NCBI GenBank assembly: GCA_046262935.1
Contig: JBHELT010000049.1
Coordinates: forward strand, 1-36,197
Source of the DNA: JBHELT01 sp046262935
Lineage (GTDB): Bacteria; Actinomycetota; CADDZG01; JAHWKV01
DNA length: 36,197 bases
Reading direction: 5' to 3'
The notes below the pieces were generated by a model, which saw only the letters and a list, made by a program, of their open reading frames with translations, had not been told where the DNA came from and did no database searches. Every line of letters starts with the position of its first letter. The stretch's first letter is position 1. The position numbers and the translations under genes are program-made. Shown here piece after piece: positions 7,628 to 15,055 of the stretch.

Positions 7628-8790
7628 CCGGCGATCGCTTTACGCAATCTCCATGTAGCGATAGGCAGCAAGACAACTGCGAAGCCTGCAAGAACAGTGA
7701 GTTGTGTCCAGATATTGGCGAACGTCGCGTGTTCGGCGATCAGTTTGATCCAGGCATCCATGGCCCACGCGTGAGGAAAGATGTGACCGATGGTCTTCAT
7801 GGTTGGGCCCACGATCTCGAGCGGCCACATGCATCCGCCCAGCATCCCAAGACCGATGCCGATGGGGACCCCGATCGATGCGGCTTGCTCTGGGGTTCTA
7901 AAGAGTGTCCCCACGAGCATCGCGGCAGATGCGCCGACGAGGGCGAACAGTACGATCAACGTGGCCGCCGCCGCCGGTTGACCCCAGTTGACCCCGAAAA
8001 CGACCGCCCCAACCGTGAAGATGATGAGTCCTTGGGTCAGCGCGATCGCGAAACGTCCAAGTGCTTCTCCGAGCAAGATCTGACCGGTCGAAGTGGGCGT
8101 ACCGAGCATCCGACGCGAGATCCCCAGTCGTCGGCTCTCTATCAGCATGCCTGCAGCGGCGAGCGAATTGAGGAATACAAATAGCACGAGGTTGCTTGGA
8201 GCGGTGTAACCGAACCCGGTTGGGAATGACCCGATCCTGCTTCCTATAACTTCAGGATCGACTCTCACCTGCGATCTGTCGCTCGCCGCTAGGGTTCGCG
8301 CTCTCGATATCGCTGTGTTGAAGTCTTGTCCCGAAGTGGAAACCGCGAACAGTGCGGCCTGCACAACTTTGCCTTGTTCTGTGACCAACGAGTTCACGGT
8401 TTCGCGTGCGATGGTTTGGGTGGTTCTAACCGGATCGGTCACGAACGTGATCGATGCCTGTTCGCCGTTTCGAAGCTTCGTATCGTAATCGGCAGGGATG
8501 ACGATGCCAGACGTCTCGTTCTGGCGTCTGATCGCTTTGCGCATCGAATCGATGTCTTCGAATCGCGTAACCTTGAATGAATCGATGGCTTCGAGTTTCG
8601 TAACGATCTCGGTCGCAAGAGGACCGTGTCCTTGTTGCAACAAGCCTATCTGAACGCGCTGAGACTGCCCAAAGATCGCGACGCCGATCAGCAAGATGAT
8701 GACCACAGGCGCAACCAATATGAAGAAAAGACCAACACGATCACGGAAGATCCTGCGCAGGTTCACCGCTGCTATGGACAGGACTTTCAT
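7624..8790 (-). CDS. ABC-2 type exporter permease
   Basis: The 388-residue product has one N-terminal membrane helix (FFILVAPVVIILLIGVAIFG), a large extracytoplasmic region of about 170 residues, and five or six C-terminal helices, the layout of ABC-2 permeases in drug or lipid export. The phrase ESRRLGISRRMLGTPTS lies on the cytoplasmic loop that contacts the ATPase. An open frame reaches up to 8931, but the ATG at 8790 gives the natural start MKVLSIAAVNLRRIFRDR and an ATGA overlap with the upstream permease stop, so translation is coupled. It is the last gene of the PadR cassette; its stop overlaps that of aspartate kinase. The exported substrate is unknown. Confidence 0.88.
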   Translation of the reverse strand: MKVLSIAAVNLRRIFRDRVGLFFILVAPVVIILLIGVAIFGQSQRVQIGLLQQGHGPLATEIVTKLEAIDSFKVTRFEDIDSMRKAIRRQNETSGIVIPADYDTKLRNGEQASITFVTDPVRTTQTIARETVNSLVTEQGKVVQAALFAVSTSGQDFNTAISRARTLAASDRSQVRVDPEVIGSRIGSFPTGFGYTAPSNLVLFVFLNSLAAAGMLIESRRLGISRRMLGTPTSTGQILLGEALGRFAIALTQGLIIFTVGAVVFGVNWGQPAAAATLIVLFALVGASAAMLVGTLFRTPEQAASIGVPIGIGLGMLGGCMWPLEIVGPTMKTIGHIFPHAWAMDAWIKLIAEHATFANIWTQLTVLAGFAVVLLPIATWRLRKAIAG

Positions 8791-9971
8791 CGGACGACCA
8801 ACCTCCTTGCTCTCACCAAAGCGATCGAGCCCGCGACAGTTCCGAACGCCAAGATCGCGAGCAGGGCTGGGACGATGGTTCGTATGCCGCCACCGTCCGC
8901 TGAAAGATCGGAGAACGCTTTCAGCGCCCAACCATTAGGGGTTAGCAAACTGAGCTTGCGTATCAAAAGCGGCGCTTGACTGATCGGGATGAAGTTCCCG
9001 CCCAGCAATGTAAGAGCCATGATCACGATGCTCGAAAGACCCTCGGCTTGCTGATCGCTCTTCGCAAGCGTGATGACCATCGCGGTCAGAGCCATCGCGG
9101 CGAACACCATCGATGTGCAAAGGGCCGCCACCGATAGTGGATCACCCCAATCGGCGCCGAAGAGCAAAGTTGTAGCAGCGTACATAACAGCGAGACTGAG
9201 TAGACCAAGAACGAAGGAGGCGACGACCTTGCCAATGATTATCGTTCGCGGTTTTATCGGGGAAACTACAAGCCGTGCCAGTGTTCCTTCGTTCTTCTCT
9301 GTGAGCATGCTGCGAGCGCCCATCTGCACTGTGAAGAACAAGAAGAACAACGACATCGAAGGGCCGAAGTAACTGGCAGGCTTCAAATCTTTGTGGGCGA
9401 TCCTGCCATCGATCAGCGAAGCCGGGATACGCAACTTGGTGACGTCGGCGATGCGCTGTTGGAACTCCTGCGGGCTCCGCGGCGCACCAAGTACCACCGA
9501 TGTCGCGATAGAAAGTCGACTCGCGTTGATCTGGTCTGTGAATGTCTTAGCAACGGCGTTCGCGATGGTTCCCGAGATCGAGCGTGTCGGGTTGGTAACC
9601 AACCTTACCGACGAAGAAGCTCCACCTGCGATAGCGTCGGAAAAACCTATGGGGACGATGAACCCCGCGCTGATCCAGCCTTTGCGCATAGCCGCCCTCA
9701 GCGCGCCCGGGTCTTTGAACACGTTAACCTTGACGACCTTCTTCAGTTGCGGGCCTTGCAGTCCCTGTACGAATGCCTTCGATATCGTTCCTTGATCGCC
9801 GTCCGATACTCCCCAGTTGGTTCTGAACTGCGGCCCTCCGGCACTCCCACCGAAGGCGAAGCTGATGATAGAGGCGAGAACAAGGGGCGCTACGAACGCC
9901 TGGATGATCGCCGAGCGATCGCGCAGTCTTAGGCGAAGATCTTTGCCTGCGATGAGCAGTGCTGGCTTCAT
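8787..9971 (-). CDS. ABC-2 type exporter permease
   Basis: This 394-residue protein has the same plan as its downstream partner: MKPALLIAGKDLRLRLRDRS, one membrane helix near residues 22-42, an extracytoplasmic domain of about 150 residues, then a C-terminal bundle of helices (from about 205), with the loop LTEKNEGTLARLVVSPIKP typical of ABC-2 permeases. The two permeases probably form a heterodimer on the ATPase dimer. It starts 8 bp after the ATPase gene stop and overlaps the next permease by ATGA. Confidence 0.88.
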   Translation of the reverse strand: MKPALLIAGKDLRLRLRDRSAIIQAFVAPLVLASIISFAFGGSAGGPQFRTNWGVSDGDQGTISKAFVQGLQGPQLKKVVKVNVFKDPGALRAAMRKGWISAGFIVPIGFSDAIAGGASSSVRLVTNPTRSISGTIANAVAKTFTDQINASRLSIATSVVLGAPRSPQEFQQRIADVTKLRIPASLIDGRIAHKDLKPASYFGPSMSLFFLFFTVQMGARSMLTEKNEGTLARLVVSPIKPRTIIIGKVVASFVLGLLSLAVMYAATTLLFGADWGDPLSVAALCTSMVFAAMALTAMVITLAKSDQQAEGLSSIVIMALTLLGGNFIPISQAPLLIRKLSLLTPNGWALKAFSDLSADGGGIRTIVPALLAILAFGTVAGSIALVRARRLVVR

Positions 9972-9979
9972 CTGGCCCC

Positions 9980-10918
9980 CTAGTCCCTCAGTGCTTTGCC
10001 GGTTAGGTGAAGGAAGACCGCTTCGAGGTCTGGCTCGATAACGTCAACCGTTGAGATGCTCACGCCGGTACGCTCGGCCGCCGCGAAGATCTGCGGCAAG
10101 AGCAACCTTCCATCGGCCGCGATCAGATGTACTTCTTGGGCCACCGTTGCTTCGGCAACCTGCTCCATGGCCTTGCATTCTCTTGCGAGGGCGTCAAGAT
10201 CGCCTGTCGCTGCGATCTTGATCCTGTCTTTCTGTCCGATCGAATGAACCAGCTCGCGTCGTGTACCCTCGGCGATCAGTTTGCCTTCGTCGATGATCCC
10301 TACGCGGTGGCAAAGTCGTTCGACCTCTTCCATGTAATGCGATGTGTAAAGCACCGACATCCCCTGCTGGTTCAAGGCTTCGACGTTCTCTAAGATCGCG
10401 TTGCGGCTCTGTGGATCAACACCGACAGTCGGTTCGTCGAGTATCAGCAGTTTCGGCTTATGAAGCAGGCCTGCGGCGATGTTGAGTCTGCGCTTCATCC
10501 CTCCCGAGTACTCCGAAACCCGATCAGATGCGCGCTCGCTAAGCCCAACTATCTCAAGGGTCTGCGAGACAGCGTTACTCAGATCCTTGCCACTCAGTCC
10601 GTAAAGACGTCCCCAGAATCGGAGATTCTCTTTGCCGCTGAGGTCGGGATATAGAGCGATGTCCTGAGGCACGTAACCGATGGCCTTCTTGCTCTGCGCT
10701 GATGTGGTGTCGAGTGTGTTTCCTGCAACCGTGACCTGGCCACCGTCTCTTCGAAGCAATCCACAGATCATCGAGATGGTTGTTGTCTTTCCCGCACCGT
10801 TAGGGCCGAGCAGTCCGTACGACTCGCCCTTGCCGATAGTGAAACCAACCCCATCGACGACCTTGCGACCGTCGTAAGACTTCTCGAGAGCGCTGCATTC
10901 AAGTATCGATTCGCTCAC
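9980..10918 (-). CDS. ABC transporter ATP-binding protein
   Basis: The 312 aa contain Walker A (LLGPNGAGKTTT), the Q-loop (IGYVPQDIALYPDLS), the signature YSGGMKRRLNIA, Walker B (LLILDEPTVGVD) and the switch His (YTSHYMEEVERL), followed by a C-terminal ~80-residue extension. This is the DrrA/CcmA-like class that powers ABC-2 permeases. The open frame runs up to 11221, but GTG at 10918 gives the natural start (VSESILECSALEKSYDG) and a GTGA overlap with the PadR stop. Gene order regulator-ATPase-permease-permease with overlapping junctions shows one transcription unit. Confidence 0.93.
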   Translation of the reverse strand: MSESILECSALEKSYDGRKVVDGVGFTIGKGESYGLLGPNGAGKTTTISMICGLLRRDGGQVTVAGNTLDTTSAQSKKAIGYVPQDIALYPDLSGKENLRFWGRLYGLSGKDLSNAVSQTLEIVGLSERASDRVSEYSGGMKRRLNIAAGLLHKPKLLILDEPTVGVDPQSRNAILENVEALNQQGMSVLYTSHYMEEVERLCHRVGIIDEGKLIAEGTRRELVHSIGQKDRIKIAATGDLDALARECKAMEQVAEATVAQEVHLIAADGRLLLPQIFAAAERTGVSISTVDVIEPDLEAVFLHLTGKALRD

Positions 10919-11475
10919 TTGCCTTCCCCCTGTTCCTCGGGCATCGACCGTATCCGTTCCAAGACTTCCTCTGTCCATCGGACATTCGCTTCGAGGTGAC
11001 GCACGCCGAAGAGTCCTGCGGATGAGGGAAAGAAAGACTCGGTGTTGTCGATGCCGTTGTCGACGTAGGGCCGGATCTCTTCGAGCGCTTTCTGCGATCG
11101 GGCTGCATAGTTCTCGAGCATCTCGATCAAAACGCGCTTTGGCATGCGTTGAGCGAAGAAGTACTTCACCAAGAAACTCACCCTGAATCGGTCTTGCGCG
11201 AACCCCGGATCGCCGAGCCACCCGTCGAGAACCGCGGTCCCTTCGGTAGTGAGTGCATACATCCGCTTGTCGGGGAGGCGTTCCTGCTTTACGTCGCTCG
11301 AACTCACATAACCGAGTTCTTCGAGACGGGCCAACTCGCCGTACACCTGACTCTTTGCGATCGGCCAGAAATGAGCGATGGAATTCTCGACGAGCCCGGC
11401 GAGGTCATATCCGCTCATAGAGGAGAAAGAGAGCAAGCCGAGAACCGCGAACGAGGTGGTTGGCAGCTCAGACAT
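10915..11475 (-). CDS. PadR-family transcriptional regulator
   Basis: The 186 aa show the PadR winged helix at the N-terminus (TTSFAVLGLLSFSSMSGYDLAGLVEN, then SQVYGELARLEELGYV, then KRMYALTTEG) and a helical C-terminal dimerisation domain. Such proteins repress a nearby exporter and are relieved by its substrate. The chosen ATG (11475) lies 6 nt after a TATGTT box and no Shine-Dalgarno is present, so the message is probably leaderless; seven extra residues are possible from 11496, but those codons lie in the promoter. It is the first gene of the exporter operon and so probably represses its own promoter. Confidence 0.9.
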   Translation of the reverse strand: MSELPTTSFAVLGLLSFSSMSGYDLAGLVENSIAHFWPIAKSQVYGELARLEELGYVSSSDVKQERLPDKRMYALTTEGTAVLDGWLGDPGFAQDRFRVSFLVKYFFAQRMPKRVLIEMLENYAARSQKALEEIRPYVDNGIDNTESFFPSSAGLFGVRHLEANVRWTEEVLERIRSMPEEQGEGK

Positions 11476-11481
11476 CCGGGA

Positions 11482-11511
11482 AACATAGCATTCCAACTAG
11501 AACTAGGTCAA
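11482..11511 (-). promoter_or_regulatory. Promoter of the PadR-exporter operon
   Basis: On the minus strand, TTGACC (11506-11511) and TATGTT (11482-11487) are separated by 18 nt, and the -10 box ends 6 nt before the PadR ATG. This is the best complete sigma-70-like promoter in the window and predicts a transcript beginning at the start codon. Confidence 0.65.
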
Positions 11512-11518
11512 GTTGAAA
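11491..11518. promoter_or_regulatory. Candidate PadR operator (inverted repeat)
   Basis: TTCCAACT (11491-11498) and AGTTGAAA (11511-11518) form an inverted repeat with 7 of 8 matching positions and a 12-nt spacer. It overlaps the -35 and spacer of the padR promoter, as expected for autorepression. A second palindrome, TCCAA-A-TTGGA at 11537-11547, shares the half-site and lies toward asd. Confidence 0.45.
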
Positions 11519-11570
11519 TAGGGAAAGATAAACTACTCCAAATTGGAAGTCGCCTTGTGGAGGGTCTCTT

Positions 11571-11576
11571 TATACT
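11571..11576 (+). promoter_or_regulatory. -10 box of asd
   Basis: TATACT ends 6 nt before the asd ATG at 11583, which predicts a leaderless message. No good -35 hexamer is seen. Confidence 0.55.
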
Positions 11577-11582
11577 TAAAGG

Positions 11583-12614
11583 ATGAAGAGGCTGGGCAGG
11601 GACCCGCGGGTGGCTGTGGTCGGGGCAACTGGAGCAGTCGGCGGCGTCATGTTGGGCCTGCTGGCGGAGCGCTCATTCCCAGCCGCTGAGGTCGTCGCAG
11701 TCGCTTCGCCCCGCTCGGCTGGGCGTGTCTTGGAAGCCGGGGGCCGCCGCCTGACGGTGGTCGCCCTGCAAGAGTCTGTGTTCGAAGGCGTTGACCTGGT
11801 GATCATGGACACCCCAGATGAGGTAGCCGCCAAATGGGCCCCCATAGCCACCAAACATGGAGCGGTAGTAGTTGATAACTCGGCCGCTTGGAGGATGGAG
11901 CCCGAAGTGCCTTTGGTGGTGCCCGAGATCAACCCCGGTGAGGCTCAGGCCCACAAGGGGATCATCGCTTCGCCCAACTGCACAACCATCGACGTGGTTG
12001 TTCCCCTGTGGGCACTGCATAAGCGGTTCGGGCTCAACAGTGCGATCGTTTCTTCTTATCAGGCGGTATCTGGTGCCGGTCAGGCGGGCGTTGACGAGCT
12101 TCGTGAGCAGGCAGCCAAACTGTACGACCACATCGATGAACTGAGCGCTGGCGATATCGAAGGTCTTGCACCGAAGCCCTCGGTCTTCCCAACCACCGTC
12201 GCTTTCAATGTGATCCCGATCGTAGGTTCATTGCGCGAAGAGGGTTACACAGGTGAGGAATGGAAATTGCTTCATGAGTCGCGAAAGATCATGGGTCTGC
12301 CCGACCTCGATGTATCGGGTACCTGTGTGCGGGTCCCAACGGTCACAGGTCACGGGGCATCGGTGCTTGCTCGGTTCGAAAGCGAAGTGACCGTCGAGAA
12401 CGCGCTGGATGTATTAAGAACCGCTAAGGGCGTTGAACTGGTCGATGTCCCAACGCCACTGGGGGCCGCCGGAGGAGACGGATGCTTGGTTGGACGAGTG
12501 CGTCGACATCAAACCGACGAGCGTGCACTCTGGTTCTTTTCTGCTTCGGATAATTTGCGCAAGGGGGCCGCGCTCAACGCCATCCAGATCGCCGAACTTC
12601 TGTTCACTAAGTAA
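11583..12614 (+). CDS. asd: Aspartate-semialdehyde dehydrogenase
   Basis: This enzyme reduces aspartyl phosphate to aspartate semialdehyde with NADPH, directly after aspartate kinase. The 343 aa contain the nucleotide-binding VAVVGATGAVGGVML (residues 10-24), DNSAAWRMEPEVPLVVPE, the catalytic cysteine C133 in ASPNCTTID, and the substrate-binding segment ending in GTCVRVPTVTGHG. The length is normal. In most actinobacteria asd directly follows ask; here the divergent PadR/ABC cassette separates them and asd has its own promoter. A 70-bp gap leads to the CAP-domain gene. Confidence 0.96.
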   Translation: MKRLGRDPRVAVVGATGAVGGVMLGLLAERSFPAAEVVAVASPRSAGRVLEAGGRRLTVVALQESVFEGVDLVIMDTPDEVAAKWAPIATKHGAVVVDNSAAWRMEPEVPLVVPEINPGEAQAHKGIIASPNCTTIDVVVPLWALHKRFGLNSAIVSSYQAVSGAGQAGVDELREQAAKLYDHIDELSAGDIEGLAPKPSVFPTTVAFNVIPIVGSLREEGYTGEEWKLLHESRKIMGLPDLDVSGTCVRVPTVTGHGASVLARFESEVTVENALDVLRTAKGVELVDVPTPLGAAGGDGCLVGRVRRHQTDERALWFFSASDNLRKGAALNAIQIAELLFTK

Positions 12615-12625
12615 AAGGAAAACAT

Positions 12626-12635
12626 TCGCGCGCGA
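12626..12635. repeat. Perfect 10-bp palindrome upstream of the CAP gene
   Basis: TCGCGCGCGA is followed by a small GCAC/GTGC inverted repeat (12637-12650) that runs into a TTGACA hexamer (12650-12655). It could be an operator for the CAP gene promoter, or chance in GC-rich DNA. Confidence 0.3.
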
Positions 12636-12649
12636 GGCACATCCGGTGC

Positions 12650-12681
12650 TTGACACGACTTCATGATGCGGCAAGTATGCC
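12650..12681 (+). promoter_or_regulatory. Candidate promoter of the CAP-domain gene
   Basis: A perfect TTGACA (12650-12655) is followed 20 nt later by TATGCC (12676-12681), close to the GTG start at 12685. Spacing is longer than ideal; an alternative -10 (AAGTAT at 12673) has 17-nt spacing but poor sequence. Confidence 0.4.
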
Positions 12682-12684
12682 CGG

Positions 12685-13356
12685 GTGCCAGTTCTTAGAA
12701 AGAAACTGGCGTTGCTCGTGGCGGGCATCCTTAGCATCAGCGTTCTTATTCCCTTAAGTCCTGCCGCCGGTCTGACGACCGAATCGCAGCGCCTATTGAG
12801 TTTGCTCAACTCTGCCCGCACCCAAGCGGGTTTGCCCGCGTTGCAATTGGATGGCGCTATCACTTCCATCGCGCAAGGGCATGCAGAGCGCATGGCATCG
12901 TCTGCGCGTCTTTATCACAACCCTTCTTATCCGAATGGCGCCTGCCCTTGCGATTCATGGGGAGAAAACGTCGGAACGGGCCCTACCGTCGACGACATAC
13001 ACCGTGGGTTCATGTCTAGCTCTACTCATCGAAACAACATCCTGAATCGTTCTTACAACCTGGTCGGCATCGGTGTTGCGCATTGGTCGCAAGGGATCAT
13101 GGCTGTTGAAGACTTTGTGGGTCGCGGTGGTGTCGCCACATCCGTCACAAGAGTTGTGACTGCGAAGACTCTGCGAACCGCGGCGCGCTCTCACGCAGCA
13201 TCGCCGCCTCCCGTCGCCGAGGCCCCCGCGCCGCCACCGCCACCTCCTGCTCCTACTGCCAGTTATCAAGAGGTTGGTCACTATGCGCGGATGGCAAGAT
13301 GGGAGCGCTCTTCTACCTCTTCGTACGATCCCCCTGCGGCGCTGCCGAGGGCCTAA
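12685..13356 (+). CDS. Secreted CAP/SCP-domain protein
   Basis: Starting at GTG, the 223-residue product has a signal peptide (VLRKKLALLVAGILSISVLIPLSPAAG, cleavage about residue 28). A CAP domain (YkwD/SCP family) follows from about 33 to 150: LLSLLNSARTQAGLPAL, then AQGHAERMASSARLYHN, GENVGTG, and SSSTHRNNILNRSYNLVGIGVAH, with the conserved His and Glu of the CAP cavity. The tail is Ala/Pro-rich (VAEAPAPPPPPPAPTASY) and resembles a wall-spanning linker. The role of bacterial CAP proteins is poorly defined. The CPCDSWGENVG segment has two nearby cysteines that could form a disulfide. No ATG is available in frame; earlier ATGs are out of frame. Confidence 0.88.
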   Translation: MPVLRKKLALLVAGILSISVLIPLSPAAGLTTESQRLLSLLNSARTQAGLPALQLDGAITSIAQGHAERMASSARLYHNPSYPNGACPCDSWGENVGTGPTVDDIHRGFMSSSTHRNNILNRSYNLVGIGVAHWSQGIMAVEDFVGRGGVATSVTRVVTAKTLRTAARSHAASPPPVAEAPAPPPPPPAPTASYQEVGHYARMARWERSSTSSYDPPAALPRA

Positions 13357-13381
13357 GGGTCGTTGGGGGCCCCGCACCAGT

Positions 13382-13387
13382 TACACT
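13382..13387 (+). promoter_or_regulatory. -10 box of the tRNA-Pro gene
   Basis: TACACT lies 11 nt before the mature tRNA 5' end, leaving a short precursor leader for RNase P. Confidence 0.4.
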
Positions 13388-13398
13388 GAGGCGGATTT

Positions 13399-13475
13399 CG
13401 GGGTGTAGCGCAGCTTGGTAGCGTGCTTCGTTCGGGACGAAGAGGTCGTCGGTTCAAATCCGGCCACCCCGACCA
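13399..13475 (+). tRNA. tRNA-Pro (anticodon CGG)
   Basis: The cloverleaf folds fully: acceptor CGGGGTG/CACCCCG, D arm with AGCTTGGTA, anticodon stem CTTCG/CGAAG with loop TTCGGGA (anticodon CGG, codon CCG), T arm GTCGG-TTCAAAT-CCGGC, discriminator A and an encoded 3' CCA. Length is 77 nt. Confidence 0.96.
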
Positions 13476-13532
13476 CGCGATTGGGTGCCGCCGACTGCAT
13501 TTCGTGAGGCGCTAAAACCGCAGGAGGACATT

Positions 13533-14129
13533 TTGGAATTCTCTGAAGTGGTTCGGCGCAGGCGTATGCATCGCAACTACCAGCAAGAGCCGGTTAGCCA
13601 AGAGCAGATCGATCGCATCATGAAGGCCGCGCTCAAGGCTCCGAGTGCAGGCTTTAGCCAAGGTCAGTCGTTCGTCGTCGTGACCGATGCTGCAAAGCGC
13701 TCGCGCATCGCCGCGATCGCGGGCGAAGATGAATACGCGGCTCAGGGATTCGATAGATGGATCTCACGCGCGCCTGTGTTGGTGGTGTGCTGTACAAGCG
13801 AGAAGGTCTATCGAGATCGCTATTCACAGCCCGACAAGCTACAGCCCGATGGGACCGTGATCGAGTGGCCAGTGCCTTATTGGTTCGTTGACGCGGGGTG
13901 TTCGATGATGCTGCTGCTGCTTGCCGTCGTCGATGAGGGACTCGCCGGCGGATTCCTCGGTCTCGATGCGCAGGGCTATGACAGACTTCGTCCGCTCTTA
14001 TCGATCCCCGAGCACGTAACACCGATCGGTATCGTCACGATCGGGCACCCGGCCCCCGATCGGCGGTCGGGTTCTTTGAAGCGTGGATGGCGTCCCGAAG
14101 CCGACGTAGTTCACCGAGAGTCTTGGTGA
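13533..14129 (+). CDS. Nitroreductase-family flavoprotein
   Basis: The TTG at 13533 is chosen because AGGAGG (13522-13527) lies 5 nt upstream and the product then begins MEFSEVVRRRRMHRNYQ, the usual start of this family; a longer frame from a GTG at 13485 would cross the ribosome binding site. The 198-aa product has the FMN-contacting Arg segment at the N-terminus (RRRRMHRNY), APSAGFSQGQSFVVV, and the Gly-rich GLAGGFLGLDA. It should be an FMN-dependent NAD(P)H oxidoreductase of unknown substrate. The 3' end overlaps the convergent metallophosphoesterase gene by 19 bp. It is close behind tRNA-Pro and may be co-transcribed. Confidence 0.85.
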   Translation: MEFSEVVRRRRMHRNYQQEPVSQEQIDRIMKAALKAPSAGFSQGQSFVVVTDAAKRSRIAAIAGEDEYAAQGFDRWISRAPVLVVCCTSEKVYRDRYSQPDKLQPDGTVIEWPVPYWFVDAGCSMMLLLLAVVDEGLAGGFLGLDAQGYDRLRPLLSIPEHVTPIGIVTIGHPAPDRRSGSLKRGWRPEADVVHRESW

Positions 14130-15055
14130 GGGCGTTCAACCAGATTCAGCACCGACGCTTCGGGGCGGTTCAGGAAACGAAATGGGGCGAACTTCCCAGT
14201 TCCGAGCCCCGGCGTTACGAACAGCCAGGTTCCGTCTATCTTGTGCGGCCCGCGTGCCAGTTCGGTTGGGATCGTGGAGTTGGTGACGACCGCTCCGATG
14301 AAAGGCAGCCTCACCTGTCCTCCGTGTGTGTGGCCTGACACGACGAGGTCGAATCCGGCCACCTGCGCCTCGCGATAGGGGGCCGGATCGTGAACTACAC
14401 ACATCGCGAACAGAGCGTCTGGGTCGCGAATCAGCAATGAACGGTCGTCACGGTCGAGATGGGGATCGTCTAATCCGGTGACCTGAGTCTTCGTGCCGTT
14501 GAAAGAGGTCTGCAACGTGTGATTGGTGAGTTCGATCCAGCCAGCGACGATCAACGCTTGGCGGAAGGGTTCGGTTCGGTTCTTCTTCGTGCGCGGCCTT
14601 TTCTTCTTGAGGAAATAGTCGAGGTAGTTCTTGAACACAGGCGCGTAATAGTCGGAAGAGCCGAATACGTAATAGCGAGCTATGCGCGCCTGCAAACCGT
14701 TCAGTGCTTCACTGCAAGATTCAACTGACCGTGGGTCTCCCAGTAGGTCGCCGGTTGCCAGCACCACATCGAACGTGCGCTTCGACAATCTTTGCAGGAA
14801 GGCGATCAACTTGCGGTTCGCTGGTCGCAGATGAAGATCCGACACCTGCAGAACGCTGACGGGGGCCGAACCCCGAGGCAAGACAGGTAGTTTGTATTCC
14901 ACGACTCGGTACATCTTCGCCTCGAAGAGACCCCACACGAAACAGGCCAGACCTGCGACCGCCAACCACGCTAACCAGATGAGCACGCTAGCGGTAATAA
15001 CCCGAAGGCGGCGGTAATGCCCATTTGCCTGGGATCTCGATGAGGTTTGGTTCAC
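14111..15055 (-). CDS. Membrane-anchored metallophosphoesterase
   Basis: The 314 aa have one membrane helix (VLIWLAWLAVAGLACFVWGLF) near residues 24-44, then a calcineurin-like domain facing outward or inside: SDLHLRPAN (D73, H75), TGDLLGDP (D103), GSSDYYAP, and VSGHTHGGQ. The third motif is usually GNHD or GSNDYF; here the metal-ligand Asn is Ser (GSSD), so metal binding may be altered. Start is uncertain: GTG at 15055 overlaps the upstream gene by 68 bp, while GTG at 14986 would start just past that gene's stop and remove 23 residues before the helix. Homologues occur beside class A PBP genes in mycobacteria (from memory). Confidence 0.83.
   Translation of the reverse strand: MNQTSSRSQANGHYRRLRVITASVLIWLAWLAVAGLACFVWGLFEAKMYRVVEYKLPVLPRGSAPVSVLQVSDLHLRPANRKLIAFLQRLSKRTFDVVLATGDLLGDPRSVESCSEALNGLQARIARYYVFGSSDYYAPVFKNYLDYFLKKKRPRTKKNRTEPFRQALIVAGWIELTNHTLQTSFNGTKTQVTGLDDPHLDRDDRSLLIRDPDALFAMCVVHDPAPYREAQVAGFDLVVSGHTHGGQVRLPFIGAVVTNSTIPTELARGPHKIDGTWLFVTPGLGTGKFAPFRFLNRPEASVLNLVERPHQDSR

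Noticed and set aside
9381..9410. Sequence with CTTCAAATC resembling a tRNA-Sec anticodon arm
   Set aside because: No acceptor or T stem can be formed around it and it lies in the coding region of an ABC-2 permease.
10919..11221. N-terminal extension of the ABC ATPase frame
   Set aside because: It overlaps padR on the same strand in another frame; the GTG at 10918 with GTGA coupling explains the gene.
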